Shown: piece by piece, positions 9,060-18,236 of the stretch
Numbering within the stretch: position 1 is the first letter of the stretch
Layout of the letters: every line of letters begins with the position of its first letter
NCBI RefSeq assembly: GCF_004916975.1
Contig: NZ_STGQ01000002.1
Span: forward strand, 1,316,079 to 1,380,078
Reading direction: 5' to 3'
DNA: 64,000 nt
DNA from: Paenibacillus dokdonensis
Lineage (GTDB): Bacteria > Bacillota > Bacilli > Paenibacillales > Paenibacillaceae
Translations under genes and position numbers: made by a program
Notes under the pieces: model-generated
Seen by the model: only the letters and a program-made list of their open reading frames with translations
The model's database searches: none
Told to the model about the DNA's origin: nothing

Positions 9060-9758
9060 GTGAGGAAGATCGGACTTCATGCGTTAGTGCTTGGTGCCAC
9101 GGGTCTTGTTGGCGGGGAAGTCGTTCAGGAGCTTCTACGCAGCGAGGCTTATGAAGAGGTAAGGGTGCTGTCGAGACGTCCGCTGGGTATCCAGCATTCG
9201 AAGCTGCTTGAAACCATCATTGACTTGGAACAGCTGGAGGAGAATGCGGAGCATTTTTTTGGTGTAAGAGACGTTTTTTGCTGCCTCGGCACCACTATCC
9301 GGAAGGCCGGATCACAGGTGAAGTTTCGCAAGGTGGATCTGGAATATCCTCTGCGTGCCGCAAAAATATCCAGGCAGCAGGGAGTGAAGCAGTTTCTTGC
9401 CGTCTCAGCCATGGGGGCGGACCCATCATCCCGTGTTTTCTATAATTGCGTTAAAGGTGAGGCCGAGCAGGTAATATCCTCTGTAGGACTCCCCGGAGTA
9501 CATTTATTTCGTCCATCACTGCTGCTCGGAGACCGGAAGGAGTTTCGGCTCGGTGAAAAGGCAGGTGCTCTGGTTATGAAGGGTCTTGATCCCCTCATGC
9601 GGGGCAGGGCATCAAAATATCGGGCAATTCCCGCCGCGACACTTGCCCGCGCCATGGTGACTATTGCTCTTACAAGCACGACGGGAACCCATGTGTACCC
9701 GAATGATGTTATACATGTGCTCGGCACGGGTACGGCGGATTCAGCATACATACTTTAA
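9060..9758 (+). CDS. NAD(P)-binding oxidoreductase (atypical SDR, HTATIP2-like)
   Basis: A Rossmann motif GATGLVGGEV lies close to the N-terminus, followed later by FCCLGTTIRKAG and a SAMGAD stretch. This is the pattern of atypical short-chain dehydrogenases related to HTATIP2/YbjT-like proteins. Such proteins bind NADP, but the substrate is generally unknown. The start is uncertain: a GTG at 9060 places the Rossmann motif where the family has it, while an ATG at 9030 and a GTG at 9012 are in frame. The gene starts shortly after the orphan kinase and may be cotranscribed with it. Confidence 0.75.
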   Translation: MRKIGLHALVLGATGLVGGEVVQELLRSEAYEEVRVLSRRPLGIQHSKLLETIIDLEQLEENAEHFFGVRDVFCCLGTTIRKAGSQVKFRKVDLEYPLRAAKISRQQGVKQFLAVSAMGADPSSRVFYNCVKGEAEQVISSVGLPGVHLFRPSLLLGDRKEFRLGEKAGALVMKGLDPLMRGRASKYRAIPAATLARAMVTIALTSTTGTHVYPNDVIHVLGTGTADSAYIL

Positions 9759-9803
9759 CTCGGGATTTTTTACGGAATCCTATATCTGAAAGGGTGAACA
9801 AAG

Positions 9804-10184
9804 ATGAGTAAAAAAGTGATTTCAACAACATCTGCGCCAGGAGCGATTGGACCATACAGCCAGGCGGTTCAAATTGGAGATTTTATCTTCACATCAGGAC
9901 AGCTCGGATTGAATCCGGAAACCGGTGAATTTGGCAGCGGCGTGCAGGAGCAGGCGCGTCTGGCGCTCAGTAACGTAAAGGCTATTCTTGAAGCCGCAGG
10001 CAGCAGCCTGGATCAAGTCGTGAAGACGACCGTGTTCCTGAAGGACATGAACGACTTCGCAGCCGTTAACGAAATTTATGCTTCGTTCTTCTCCGAGCCC
10101 TATCCTGCCCGCAGCGCGGTAGAGGTAGCGCGTCTGCCAAAGGACGGATTGGTGGAAATCGAAACGATTGCGTCTTTGAAATAA
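9804..10184 (+). CDS. ridA: RidA-family reactive intermediate deaminase
   Basis: At 126 residues this is the full length of the YjgF/YER057c/UK114 family. Hallmarks are GAIGPYSQAV near the N-terminus, FTSGQLG, and the C-terminal PARSAVEVARLPKDGLVEIE with the conserved arginine. RidA proteins hydrolyse reactive enamine/imine intermediates released by PLP enzymes such as threonine dehydratase, in the cytoplasm. AAGGGTG precedes the ATG. It is followed directly by a strong terminator, so it ends its transcription unit. Confidence 0.95.
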   Translation: MSKKVISTTSAPGAIGPYSQAVQIGDFIFTSGQLGLNPETGEFGSGVQEQARLALSNVKAILEAAGSSLDQVVKTTVFLKDMNDFAAVNEIYASFFSEPYPARSAVEVARLPKDGLVEIETIASLK

Positions 10185-10203
10185 TCTATCTCATAAAACA
10201 CAT

Positions 10204-10240
10204 AAAAAGCGCCCCCGGATTGATCCGGCGGGCGCTTTTT
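10204..10240 (+). terminator. Terminator after ridA
   Basis: AAAAAGCGCCC pairs with GGGCGCTTTTT, with an inner CCGGAT/ATCCGG stem. It is followed by T in the plus direction and is near-symmetric, so it may stop both strands. Confidence 0.85.
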
Positions 10241-10249
10241 GTGTTGGTT

Positions 10250-10460
10250 ATGGTGTCACGCGGTATAATTCGCAGGTGTCTATAGATGATGATGTCGTTA
10301 AAGAAGGATCTAATGTATTGGATTTTTAATAATTGAGGCTATTGCTACGGATGCTGATATTATTGACACCATTGTTGCATGATTTGAAAAGGAAATAGTT
10401 AATCTCATTGATGTTGTTGGGTTTGTTGGTTTCTGAAAAGCAGCATTCCGCACGCGGCAG
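10250..10460. other. Low-GC non-coding stretch, possible degenerate coding sequence
   Basis: This stretch is visibly more AT-rich than its surroundings. Short open segments in the plus strand read like protein (for example IEAIATDADIIDTIVA) but are broken by stops, as in a decayed gene. I recognise no family and see no start with a ribosome site. Confidence 0.35.
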
Positions 10461-10462
10461 CG

Positions 10463-10583
10463 GAGGGGACGAATCGATTCCGAAAAAGCGAAGCGGTCGC
10501 ATTTGTCCCCTGATTTCGACTATGAAATAGTTAATTAATGAAATCAGGGGGCAACAGCGATTGTAGGAACGATTCGTTCCCGG
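10463..10583. repeat. Folded element of nested inverted repeats
   Basis: CCCCTGATTTC (10507-10517) pairs with GAAATCAGGGG around an AT-rich loop. Outside it, GGGACGAATCGATTCC and GGAACGATTCGTTCCC form an imperfect outer inverted repeat. In addition GGGGAC (10465-10470) can pair with GTCCCC (10505-10510). It has no coding potential. The shape suggests a dispersed palindromic element or a structured RNA; copy number cannot be tested here. Confidence 0.5.
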
Positions 10584-10647
10584 AGCGCCTCACAAAGCGC
10601 CAACCAGAATATCAACCAGAATGCCAACCATAGGCTCTAAGGCAATA

Positions 10648-11412
10648 CTAATCCCGATCCCGATTCCGCGCAAAGAACAAATAAATCGCATAAATCAGCA
10701 GAATCGCCGCAAGAATGAACGCAGCAATAAACACATTTTCCGCCGTATCCTTCTGCTTGATGCCTATCGCAATATAGGCCCAGACAAAAACCAACGGATA
10801 AATACTATCCCGATACGGATAACTGACGAGAATGGCCAGGAGCGCGCCGACTAACAGCATGATGACTGCCCAGGTCGTATCGCTCAGACCCCATCCGTCC
10901 CAGCTCTTCTTCAGCGCAACTCCAATGTTGACGATTGTGGCTACGCTGATCCAGCCAAAATACAAGCTGAAGGGCAGCTTAACGAACCACATTTCGCCCA
11001 GCGTAGGATAGTGAATCCGGCGTGTGCGAACATATATCATAATAAGTGATAGCAGGAGCAGCGCCATGGCAACGACCGACAACTCGATATAGAGATACTG
11101 CCACAGCAGGAGCCAAGCAACGTTGAAAATGCAGCTCAGTACAAACCAGGGACCCATTCTTTGCACCGATTCGCGGGATTCCGTTGTTCTCCGGAACTGG
11201 TAAATGATAAATCCGAGCAGCAGCAGATAGATCAATCCCCAGATCATAAACGCGTAGCCCGCCGGCGTGATGAGCGTCGGGTACTTGTCCGATATTTCCC
11301 CGGTGCTAAGCCCGTTCAAGACGGTTGTATTCGCAAGTGTGTTCACGACAATGACAGCGATGAAACCCAGCAGATTCCACCATTTGTACGGATTACTCCT
11401 CAGCAAGATCAT
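10648..11412 (-). CDS. TspO/MBR-related tryptophan-rich membrane protein
   Basis: The product is 254 residues with about seven hydrophobic segments. It carries the TspO-type stretches PTLITPAGYAFMIWGLIYLL and SCIFNVAWLLLWQY and many tryptophans. Bacterial relatives bind tetrapyrroles or act as regulators, but this longer form is poorly characterised. The ATG at 11412 has GGAGG only three bases away; a TTG two codons downstream has a better spacing, so the first residues are uncertain. It is divergent from the sugar transporter cassette at 11567. Confidence 0.75.
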   Translation of the reverse strand: MILLRSNPYKWWNLLGFIAVIVVNTLANTTVLNGLSTGEISDKYPTLITPAGYAFMIWGLIYLLLLGFIIYQFRRTTESRESVQRMGPWFVLSCIFNVAWLLLWQYLYIELSVVAMALLLLSLIMIYVRTRRIHYPTLGEMWFVKLPFSLYFGWISVATIVNIGVALKKSWDGWGLSDTTWAVIMLLVGALLAILVSYPYRDSIYPLVFVWAYIAIGIKQKDTAENVFIAAFILAAILLIYAIYLFFARNRDRD

Positions 11413-11566
11413 CAGCCTCCCAAATGGATCATTTCAGACTCTCATGAATAGCTTTTCCCTAAAGATATACCCCAAAACCCGGGAGTAGAACAGAACCTCT
11501 CCAGATTCATTTTCTCGTTAGGCAGGTAATAAAAGGGAAAATTGAACTTTCGAGGGAGTGAGCAGC
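11413..11566. promoter_or_regulatory. Divergent intergenic region tspO-like / sugar cassette 1
   Basis: This 154-base spacer between two divergent genes must hold promoters for both. I could not define unambiguous -35/-10 boxes. Confidence 0.4.
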
Positions 11567-12448
11567 TTGAAATCCAAAAAGACCTCTCAGCTGCTGCAGC
11601 AGCTGGTTTTTGTTGGACCTTCCGCTTTGTTTTTTCTTGTCATAGTTATCTTCCCATTTTTACTGGGCGTATATTACTCCTTCACCAATTGGAATGGCGT
11701 ATCCCGGCATGCGGGATGGGTGGGCTTCCGTAATTACATTCATATTTTCACTGCGGATCCGGCTTTTCTGCATTCCTTTTGGTTCACGGTCAAATTCACT
11801 GTGCTCGGAGTCGTGCTGACGAATGTTCTTGGTTTTATGCTTGCATATCTGCTGACACGTCCGCTATTTACCCGAAACGCGCTGCGCACCGTGTTCTTTG
11901 TGCCTCATGTCATCGGCGGGCTGCTGCTCGGCTTTATATGGCAGTTCATATTCGTGAAAGGGTTTGCAGCCATGGGACAGACTACGGGCTTCTCCTTTTT
12001 CAATCTGCCTTGGCTAGGGACAGAATCGACCGCGTTCTGGGCTATCGTCATTGTATTTGTGTGGCAGAATGCAGGTTATCTCATGGTGATTTACATTTCC
12101 TCGCTGAATAATGTGCCGAGAAATTTGATCGAGGCTGCCCAGATCGATGGAGCTTCCAAAGGACAGGTCTTGCGTAAAATTACGATACCAATGGTGATGC
12201 CGGCGGTAACCGTATGCTTGTTTCTCGCTATTTCCTGGTCCTTCAAGCTGTTTGACCTCAACCTGTCGCTGACCAAAGGCGGCCCGTTTAAGGCGACAGA
12301 ATCGGTAGCACTGAACATTTACAATGAAGCCTTCAACATCAGCCGCTTTGGCATGGGTTCGGCGAAGGCCATTATATTCTTCATCATCGTTGCGATCATT
12401 TCGATTATTCAGGTGCGTACCACCAAGAGCCGGGAGGTGGAGATTTGA
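11567..12448 (+). CDS. Carbohydrate ABC permease, MalF/MsmF type (cassette 1)
   Basis: This 293-residue protein has six membrane segments and the EAA loop EAAQIDGASKGQVLRKITIP near residue 190, as in sugar permeases of the CUT1 family. I chose a TTG start at 11567: GAGGG lies ten bases upstream, and the resulting N-terminus (KSKKTSQLLQQLVF) aligns exactly with the paralogue at 18237 (KRKKSSGLLQQLVF) and gives the same length. An upstream GTG (11558) overlaps the ribosome site. It is the first gene of a three-gene cassette; no ATPase is encoded nearby, so a shared MsmK-type ATPase is expected. Confidence 0.9.
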   Translation: MKSKKTSQLLQQLVFVGPSALFFLVIVIFPFLLGVYYSFTNWNGVSRHAGWVGFRNYIHIFTADPAFLHSFWFTVKFTVLGVVLTNVLGFMLAYLLTRPLFTRNALRTVFFVPHVIGGLLLGFIWQFIFVKGFAAMGQTTGFSFFNLPWLGTESTAFWAIVIVFVWQNAGYLMVIYISSLNNVPRNLIEAAQIDGASKGQVLRKITIPMVMPAVTVCLFLAISWSFKLFDLNLSLTKGGPFKATESVALNIYNEAFNISRFGMGSAKAIIFFIIVAIISIIQVRTTKSREVEI

Positions 12449-13281
12449 TGGAAACGACACGCCGCCGCGGCAAATGGTTTGCGGCTGAGATTATTATGAT
12501 TTTGTTTGCGCTGGTGTTCTTGGTGCCTTTTTATTTTCTGCTCGTCAATTCGGTGAAATCCTTTGGCGACATTCTGACGAATGCTGCCGGATGGCCCAAG
12601 AGCTTTTTGTGGGGGAACTATGCCGAAGCATGGAAACTGACCGTGTTTCCAAAGGTATTCTGGAATTCGCTCGTGGTAGCGGTAGTAAGCAATGTGCTGC
12701 TTGCACTCATCAGTTCCATGGCGGCTTACCGCATGGTACGGCGGAACACGCTGTTTAACCGCCTTTTATTCGGCGCATTTGTAGCCGCTATGGTCATTCC
12801 GTTCCAGTCCATTATGATTCCGCTCGTTAAAGTGGTAAGCACGCTGGGCCTGATGGATTCGCGGACGGGACTCATTATTTGCTATCTCGGATTTGGGGCG
12901 CCGCTGTCGGTATTTCTGTTCCATGGATTCGTGAAAACAGTTCCGAAAGAGATTGAGGAAGCGGGCAGGGTGGATGGCTGTTCTACCTACGGCATTTTCT
13001 TTAAAATCGTACTTCCTCTCATGCAGCCGATTGCTGTAACGGTGATCATCCTGAATGCGCTTTGGATCTGGAATGACTATCTGATGCCTTACCTGATTTT
13101 GCAGAACCCCGATTTGCAAACGATCCCGATCGCAACGTATTCATTTTTCGGCCAGTTTACAAAGCAGTGGGATCTGGCACTGCCCGCTCTTGTGCTGGGT
13201 ATTCTGCCGATCGTCATCTTCTTTTTGGCGATGCAGAAGTACATCATTGAGGGGATTTCTCAGGGATCGGTTAAAGGATAA
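12448..13281 (+). CDS. Carbohydrate ABC permease, MalG/MsmG type (cassette 1)
   Basis: The 277-residue inner-membrane protein has six hydrophobic segments and the EAA loop EEAGRVDGCSTYGIFFKIVLP near residue 170. Its ATG overlaps the TGA of the upstream permease gene (TGATG), so the two are coupled and should form a heterodimer. It is the clear paralogue of 19118-19954, sharing the C-terminus IPIATYSFFGQFTKQWDLALP with only small changes. The transported sugar cannot be read from the sequence. Confidence 0.9.
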   Translation: METTRRRGKWFAAEIIMILFALVFLVPFYFLLVNSVKSFGDILTNAAGWPKSFLWGNYAEAWKLTVFPKVFWNSLVVAVVSNVLLALISSMAAYRMVRRNTLFNRLLFGAFVAAMVIPFQSIMIPLVKVVSTLGLMDSRTGLIICYLGFGAPLSVFLFHGFVKTVPKEIEEAGRVDGCSTYGIFFKIVLPLMQPIAVTVIILNALWIWNDYLMPYLILQNPDLQTIPIATYSFFGQFTKQWDLALPALVLGILPIVIFFLAMQKYIIEGISQGSVKG

Positions 13282-13356
13282 CGGGATCATAACCCATCCA
13301 TTCCGAATCTTACAGGCGGATACAATTCAGGAAGCATGCAAAGGAGGACTCATGGC

Positions 13357-14637
13357 ATGAAAAGAGGCAAGCATATACGTACCGGAGCTGCATGGGCTCG
13401 CCTGACTACATGGGTGACGCTGATTGCCCTTTTGGCCGGTTGCGGAAGCGGAAACAGCAGCGGGACGAAAACCGTGCATATTTTCCAGTTCAAGGTTGAA
13501 ATTTCAGATGCGCTCAAGGAGATGAAAGCGGAGTATGAGAAGACCCATCCCGGAGTCAAGCTGGATATCCAGACCGTCGGCGGCGGCAGTGATTACGGAG
13601 CCTCGCTCCGGGCAAAATTTGCAGCATCGAAGGAGCCTGATATTTTCAACATCGGTGGATATAACGAGCTTGAGATGTGGCGGGAATACTTGGAGGATCT
13701 TTCAGGTGAGCCTTGGGTGAAGGATGTTAAAGATATTGCCAAGGAGCCGATGACAAAGGATGGCAAGCTGTACGGACAGCCAATGAATCTGGAGGGATAC
13801 GGATTTATATATAACAAGGATTTATTCAAAAAAGCAGGGATAACGGAGCGTCCAGTGACGCTGAGCGGGCTGGAGGAAGCAGCGAAAAAGCTGAAGGCAG
13901 CAGGTGTTATTCCATTTGCCAACGGCTATCAGGAAAACTTTGTTCTTGGCAACCATAATATCAATGTGGCTTTCGCAGATCAGAAGGACCCGGGAGCATT
14001 CATTAAGGGATTAACCGATCAAACCGGAAAATTTTCCTCGAACAAGATTGTCTCGGAATGGTCCAATCTGCTGGACCTGACATTGAAATACGGCAATCCC
14101 AATCCGCTGACAACCGATTACAATACACAAGTTACGATGTTCGCCAGCGGCAAGGCAGCGATGATGCAGCAGGGCAACTGGACGCAGGTGCAGATTGACG
14201 GCATTAATCCGAAGCTGGACCTGGGTATTCTGCCTATGCCGATTAACGATGATCCGGCACTTGGAGACAAGCTATATGTGGGTGTGCCGAACAACTGGGT
14301 CGTTAACAAAAATTCACCGGTCAAAAAGGAAGCCAAGGAATTCCTGAACTGGCTGGTTACCTCAGACACCGGTAAAAATTATATTACCAGCAGGTTCAAG
14401 TTTATTCCGGCTTTCAAGAGCATCAAGGGTACCGATAAGGATCTGGGTCAGCTTGGGATGGAGGTGCAGAAATATACCGATGCCGGCAAGACGCTGACAT
14501 GGAACTGGTTCCGTTTTCCCAATGGGATGTCTCCAGAGTTCGCCGCAGCCATTCAGGCTTATATCGGAGGCAAAGTCACCAAGGAAGGCATGTATGATCA
14601 GTTTCAGCAAAACTGGGACAATTTAAGCTTCCGCTGA
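13357..14637 (+). CDS. Extracellular sugar-binding lipoprotein (cassette 1)
   Basis: The 426-residue product has a signal peptide ending in a lipobox (ALLAGC), followed by a family 1 solute-binding domain with the stretch HIFQFKVEIS and the PDIFNIGGY motif. It is the binding component for the two permeases directly upstream. The start at 13357 follows AAGGAGG at 9 bases; an earlier in-frame start at 13336 lacks a site. It is closely similar throughout to the lipoprotein at 20142-21434, including QPMNLEGYGFIYNKDLFKKA versus MPMNLEGYGFVYNKDLFKKA, so the cassette is duplicated. It converges with the response regulator gene 30 bases away. Confidence 0.9.
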   Translation: MKRGKHIRTGAAWARLTTWVTLIALLAGCGSGNSSGTKTVHIFQFKVEISDALKEMKAEYEKTHPGVKLDIQTVGGGSDYGASLRAKFAASKEPDIFNIGGYNELEMWREYLEDLSGEPWVKDVKDIAKEPMTKDGKLYGQPMNLEGYGFIYNKDLFKKAGITERPVTLSGLEEAAKKLKAAGVIPFANGYQENFVLGNHNINVAFADQKDPGAFIKGLTDQTGKFSSNKIVSEWSNLLDLTLKYGNPNPLTTDYNTQVTMFASGKAAMMQQGNWTQVQIDGINPKLDLGILPMPINDDPALGDKLYVGVPNNWVVNKNSPVKKEAKEFLNWLVTSDTGKNYITSRFKFIPAFKSIKGTDKDLGQLGMEVQKYTDAGKTLTWNWFRFPNGMSPEFAAAIQAYIGGKVTKEGMYDQFQQNWDNLSFR

Positions 14638-14667
14638 TCATGTCTGTGCCTAAGAATGATAAGTTCA

Positions 14668-16284
14668 TTAACGGGAAGACTGCTCCTTCCGGTATTCATT
14701 GGGGGTGCGGCCTTCCTGTTTTTTGAATACCTTGCTGAAATACTTCTCGTCCTGGTATCCGACCATTTCAGCGACCTGGGTGATACGAAGCTGCGGATTA
14801 AGCAGCAGCAGCTTGGCCTTATCGATACGCACGCCGGCAAGGAAGTCGGAGATGTTCACGCCAAACTCCTGCTTGAAGCGGCGGGAAATGTATTCACGGC
14901 TGAGGAAAAAGCGGGCAGCCATGTCCTGCAGCGATATATCCTCGGCATAATGGTTCTCCAGATAGCGGGCGATATCATGAATGATGTGATTTTCCCGGGA
15001 ATGCTGCTGAGTCAGGATCCGGCTGGCCGCCGTCAGTCTGCCCTCATACTGGGCTTTCCACAGTGGGTATGAAATTCTCCCCAGCGGATCCATTGGGAGC
15101 GACCGCGGAAGCTCGAGCAATGCGTCCTTGTCAGGGCCCGGGCTTGCCGGATCGGAATCCCGGTCCATCCACTGCTTCAGCATCCAATCCCATTCCGAGT
15201 TCCACTGCTCCAGTTCTGCGGGTGTGACCTTGCCCAGCTTATGGACTTGATCCATCCAGCTGTCCACCGCGGCGCTGATTCTCTCCATATTGCCGCTGAG
15301 TGCAGCCATACGGAAGCTTTCCTCGTGGGAGGCCAGCCGCAGCGGTTTTTGCGGTTGCGGGGCGTTGGTGTGAAGCCAGCCCGAGAGCTCGCTCGCATTC
15401 CGCTGCCAGAGCGCCTGATGCGCTTGCTGATAGGACCCGGCTGCGCCCGAAGGAAAAGGCTGCCGGGGTCCGGCGCCAATATGAATCTGGCGGTGCAGCG
15501 TTAAATCAATACCGCTGCGTATTTCCTCGAGCGTTGCTTGCAGCGGCATCGTCTCATCCCATATCAGCAGCACGATCTCTTCCGGGTTTCCCAGATGATG
15601 AAAGGCGATCCCTTTTTGCCCTGACAGCAGAACTTCATTGCAGATATTGGTGAGCGTAAAATAAAGCAGCTGCCGCATATGCTGGAATTTATCGAGCAGC
15701 TCCTGATCCATCTGCGCCGTACTGATCACGGCACTGCTGCAGCTATCAATCTTCTCCGGCAGCCCAAATTCATCACTTAGCTGCCGCGCAAGCTCGTCCT
15801 TACTGCCATGGCTGCTGATGAGATCAGTCAGAAGCTTGTCGGCATAATGCGGTTTCATCCGGTTCAGCTCCATGTTTTTGCGGGCACTCAGCGAGTCTTG
15901 AAGCGTCTCTAGGCGGATGGCCTCGACAGCCTTTCCAAGCGCGTCGTTCAGCGCATCGGGATCAATCGGCTTAAGAATATAATCCAGACCGCCATTGCGT
16001 ATGGCGTGGCGCACCAGCTCAAAATCATCATACCCGCTGATCACGATGGTTTTAACCGCAGGGCGGTTGCTTTTTATCCATTCCAGCAGCTTGGTCCCGT
16101 CCATGCGCGGCATGCGCATGTCGGTCATCACAATTTGGGGAGACTCCTCCATAATCATATCCACGGCGGACTGTCCGTCGCCTGCCTCGAGAATCTCGGT
16201 AACGCCATGGCCATCCCAATCCGCCAACATTTTAATGGCTTCTCTTACATGCTTTTCATCATCCACAATTAATACCTTTGTCAT
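14668..16284 (-). CDS. YesN-type response regulator with AraC HTH
   Basis: This 538-residue protein has a receiver domain (residues 1-120, phospho-acceptor Asp55 in MTDMRMPRMDG), a long middle region of about 300 residues, and a C-terminal AraC double helix-turn-helix (FFLSREYISRRFKQEFG and ITQVAEMVGYQDEKYFSKVF). This is the YesN architecture, which activates carbohydrate uptake genes. Its ATG overlaps the stop of the kinase gene (ATGA). It lies between two copies of a sugar ABC cassette, so it probably controls one or both of them. Confidence 0.95.
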   Translation of the reverse strand: MTKVLIVDDEKHVREAIKMLADWDGHGVTEILEAGDGQSAVDMIMEESPQIVMTDMRMPRMDGTKLLEWIKSNRPAVKTIVISGYDDFELVRHAIRNGGLDYILKPIDPDALNDALGKAVEAIRLETLQDSLSARKNMELNRMKPHYADKLLTDLISSHGSKDELARQLSDEFGLPEKIDSCSSAVISTAQMDQELLDKFQHMRQLLYFTLTNICNEVLLSGQKGIAFHHLGNPEEIVLLIWDETMPLQATLEEIRSGIDLTLHRQIHIGAGPRQPFPSGAAGSYQQAHQALWQRNASELSGWLHTNAPQPQKPLRLASHEESFRMAALSGNMERISAAVDSWMDQVHKLGKVTPAELEQWNSEWDWMLKQWMDRDSDPASPGPDKDALLELPRSLPMDPLGRISYPLWKAQYEGRLTAASRILTQQHSRENHIIHDIARYLENHYAEDISLQDMAARFFLSREYISRRFKQEFGVNISDFLAGVRIDKAKLLLLNPQLRITQVAEMVGYQDEKYFSKVFKKQEGRTPNEYRKEQSSR

Positions 16285-18086
16285 TCGTTATTCTCCTCTG
16301 TATGCTTCGCTTCGGTGTGAATTTCTACGGTTATTCGAACGCCTTGCGGCTTTATATTGTCTATATGCAGCGCTGATTCATGCTCGGTATAGAGCTGCAG
16401 GCGCATGAGTACATTGTGTAGCCCGATTCCGTCTTCATCCGTCCATTCGGCTTGAACTCCGGTTTGCTGACGTTCCAGCTGCCAGTTCAGATGCTTCAGC
16501 TCATCCGGCGGAATGGATTCCCCATTGTTTTCAATCACGATTTCCAAAACTCCATGCGGCTTCATCCGGCTGGTGATATCCAGTCTGCCCGGGTTGCCCT
16601 GATTGTCGAGACCATGCTTAAAGTAATTTTCCACGAGTGGCTGCAGGATCATTTTCGGCATGGGTACACGCAGGGTTTCCGGCTCCAGTTGGATTGAAAA
16701 CTCCAATTGGTCGCTGAATCGTTCCTTTTGCAAATCGAGATACAGTCTTACATGCTCGGCTTCTTCTCTGAGGGTTACCAGCGCATCGTTATTGTTCATG
16801 CTGTAGCGCATGATTTTGGCGAGCGAGGAGAGCAGAGCATAGATCCGGGGTACATTGTTTTGCAATGCCAGCGTTCCGATCGACTGCAGTGTATTATACA
16901 GGAAATGCGGATTGATCTGCGCCTGAAGAGCCTTTAGCTGATTGGTCTTATTGGCTAGCTCCAGCCGGTATTCCCGCAAGATCAGGTTGTTGATGGTGTT
17001 CATCATCTGCTTGAACCGCGCAAACATGATACCTGTTTCATCACGGCTGTTCCAGTCGATATCGACGTCCAGCTGGCCGGATTGAATTCGGTTCATATAG
17101 CTGGTCAGACGCTTGATCGGCTCGGTAATGCGCACGGAGATGAACAGCGTACCGAATACGATAATGAGCAGGGCAACGACGGCGATAGCCGCATTGATCT
17201 GGGTCAGCTGAGTCGCACGCTCGTACAGGGTTGCGTTAGGAATTCTTTTAATGATTGTCCATTCCGTATAGGGTGTTTGCATCTTCTCAAATACATGCAT
17301 GGCTCCGCCATTTTCAAAAGAACCGCTGGTCAGGTTCTGATGAATGTGTTCAAGCAAGACCTCATCCTTCAGCTTTTGACCGATCTGCTCGTCTCTGCCT
17401 GAATAAATTATGTTGCCATTCTCATCGACGACGAGGAGCTGCTCATTATTCTTATTAAACAGCTGCTCGCAAATTGCAGCAACCGCGTCGAGTCTGACAT
17501 CGATCGCCAGTACCCCGAGTACCTTTTCCGAAGGGATATTGGTAATCGTCCGGTGGAACGTAAACACATCTCGCTCGGAATAAGAGGTTGGAGACGGGGG
17601 GAAACCATAATCATGGCTTTTATGGGTCGGCTCTACGGCCGTTGTATATTTTTCATATGGTCGGGTGCTTACATAAGGCTCACTTCGAAACTCTCTTTTG
17701 GGGAAAGTAGCAGGCGTTACCAGCGTGGACTGGTCCGACTGGGTCGCATGCAGGTAGATCCGTTCAATCCCGTTAATCGTGCTTTGGATATTTTGCAGCA
17801 GGGTAAATACCTCAGCCACGGCCCGGTAGTCATCAGGGATTTTGCGCAGGTTCCGCAGGAAATTCGTGTCGGTATACACCACGAGCGAAGCCTTGTTGAT
17901 ATTGTCCAGGTAGTTGTTCAGATTGGTCTTCCCCTGGAATATCAGATGCTTGTTCTCTTCGAGCGACTGTTCCTTAATCGTTTCCTTGGTATGAATATAA
18001 GTAATGCTGATGGAGAGAAGAAGCGGTATGGTCGTGGCCAGAAGCATGAACTGGATCAGCCGCGAGCGTATACTGCGGAATTTCAT
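16281..18086 (-). CDS. YesM-type sensor histidine kinase
   Basis: The 601-residue protein has an N-terminal membrane segment, an extracytoplasmic dCache-like sensor of about 250 residues, a second membrane segment and a HAMP domain. The His_kinase domain contains NPHFLYNTLQSI with the phospho-accepting His, followed by an ATPase domain (ILQPLVENYFKHG and DEDGIGLHNVLMRL). The start at 18086 follows GAAGGTGG at good spacing; an ATG 14 codons upstream (18128) is also possible. It is translationally coupled to the response regulator and divergent from the second sugar cassette, which suggests it senses the sugar or its binding protein. Confidence 0.92.
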   Translation of the reverse strand: MKFRSIRSRLIQFMLLATTIPLLLSISITYIHTKETIKEQSLEENKHLIFQGKTNLNNYLDNINKASLVVYTDTNFLRNLRKIPDDYRAVAEVFTLLQNIQSTINGIERIYLHATQSDQSTLVTPATFPKREFRSEPYVSTRPYEKYTTAVEPTHKSHDYGFPPSPTSYSERDVFTFHRTITNIPSEKVLGVLAIDVRLDAVAAICEQLFNKNNEQLLVVDENGNIIYSGRDEQIGQKLKDEVLLEHIHQNLTSGSFENGGAMHVFEKMQTPYTEWTIIKRIPNATLYERATQLTQINAAIAVVALLIIVFGTLFISVRITEPIKRLTSYMNRIQSGQLDVDIDWNSRDETGIMFARFKQMMNTINNLILREYRLELANKTNQLKALQAQINPHFLYNTLQSIGTLALQNNVPRIYALLSSLAKIMRYSMNNNDALVTLREEAEHVRLYLDLQKERFSDQLEFSIQLEPETLRVPMPKMILQPLVENYFKHGLDNQGNPGRLDITSRMKPHGVLEIVIENNGESIPPDELKHLNWQLERQQTGVQAEWTDEDGIGLHNVLMRLQLYTEHESALHIDNIKPQGVRITVEIHTEAKHTEENNE

Positions 18087-18236
18087 CGGTTTACCACCTT
18101 CGTGCACATAATTGCCTTTTTTCGTCATATCAATATTTTCCCCCTAACGGTTCACGATCCTCCGTGTTTTTCGATCGCTAATTCCCGCATACTGAAGCTA
18201 CGAACAGTACGAAATTTTCGAAAAGGGGAGATCGGG
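18087..18236. promoter_or_regulatory. Divergent promoter region yesMN-like / sugar cassette 2
   Basis: This spacer between the kinase gene and the second cassette should carry divergent promoters and the response regulator's binding site. A short ACGAAATTTTCG palindrome-like stretch near 18209-18220 is the only visible symmetry. No clear -35/-10 pair could be chosen. Confidence 0.4.

Noticed and set aside
17553..18236. Long N-terminal extension of the cassette 2 permease
   Set aside because: The upstream part is antisense to the YesM-like kinase gene; the paralogue and a strong ribosome site place the start at 18237.
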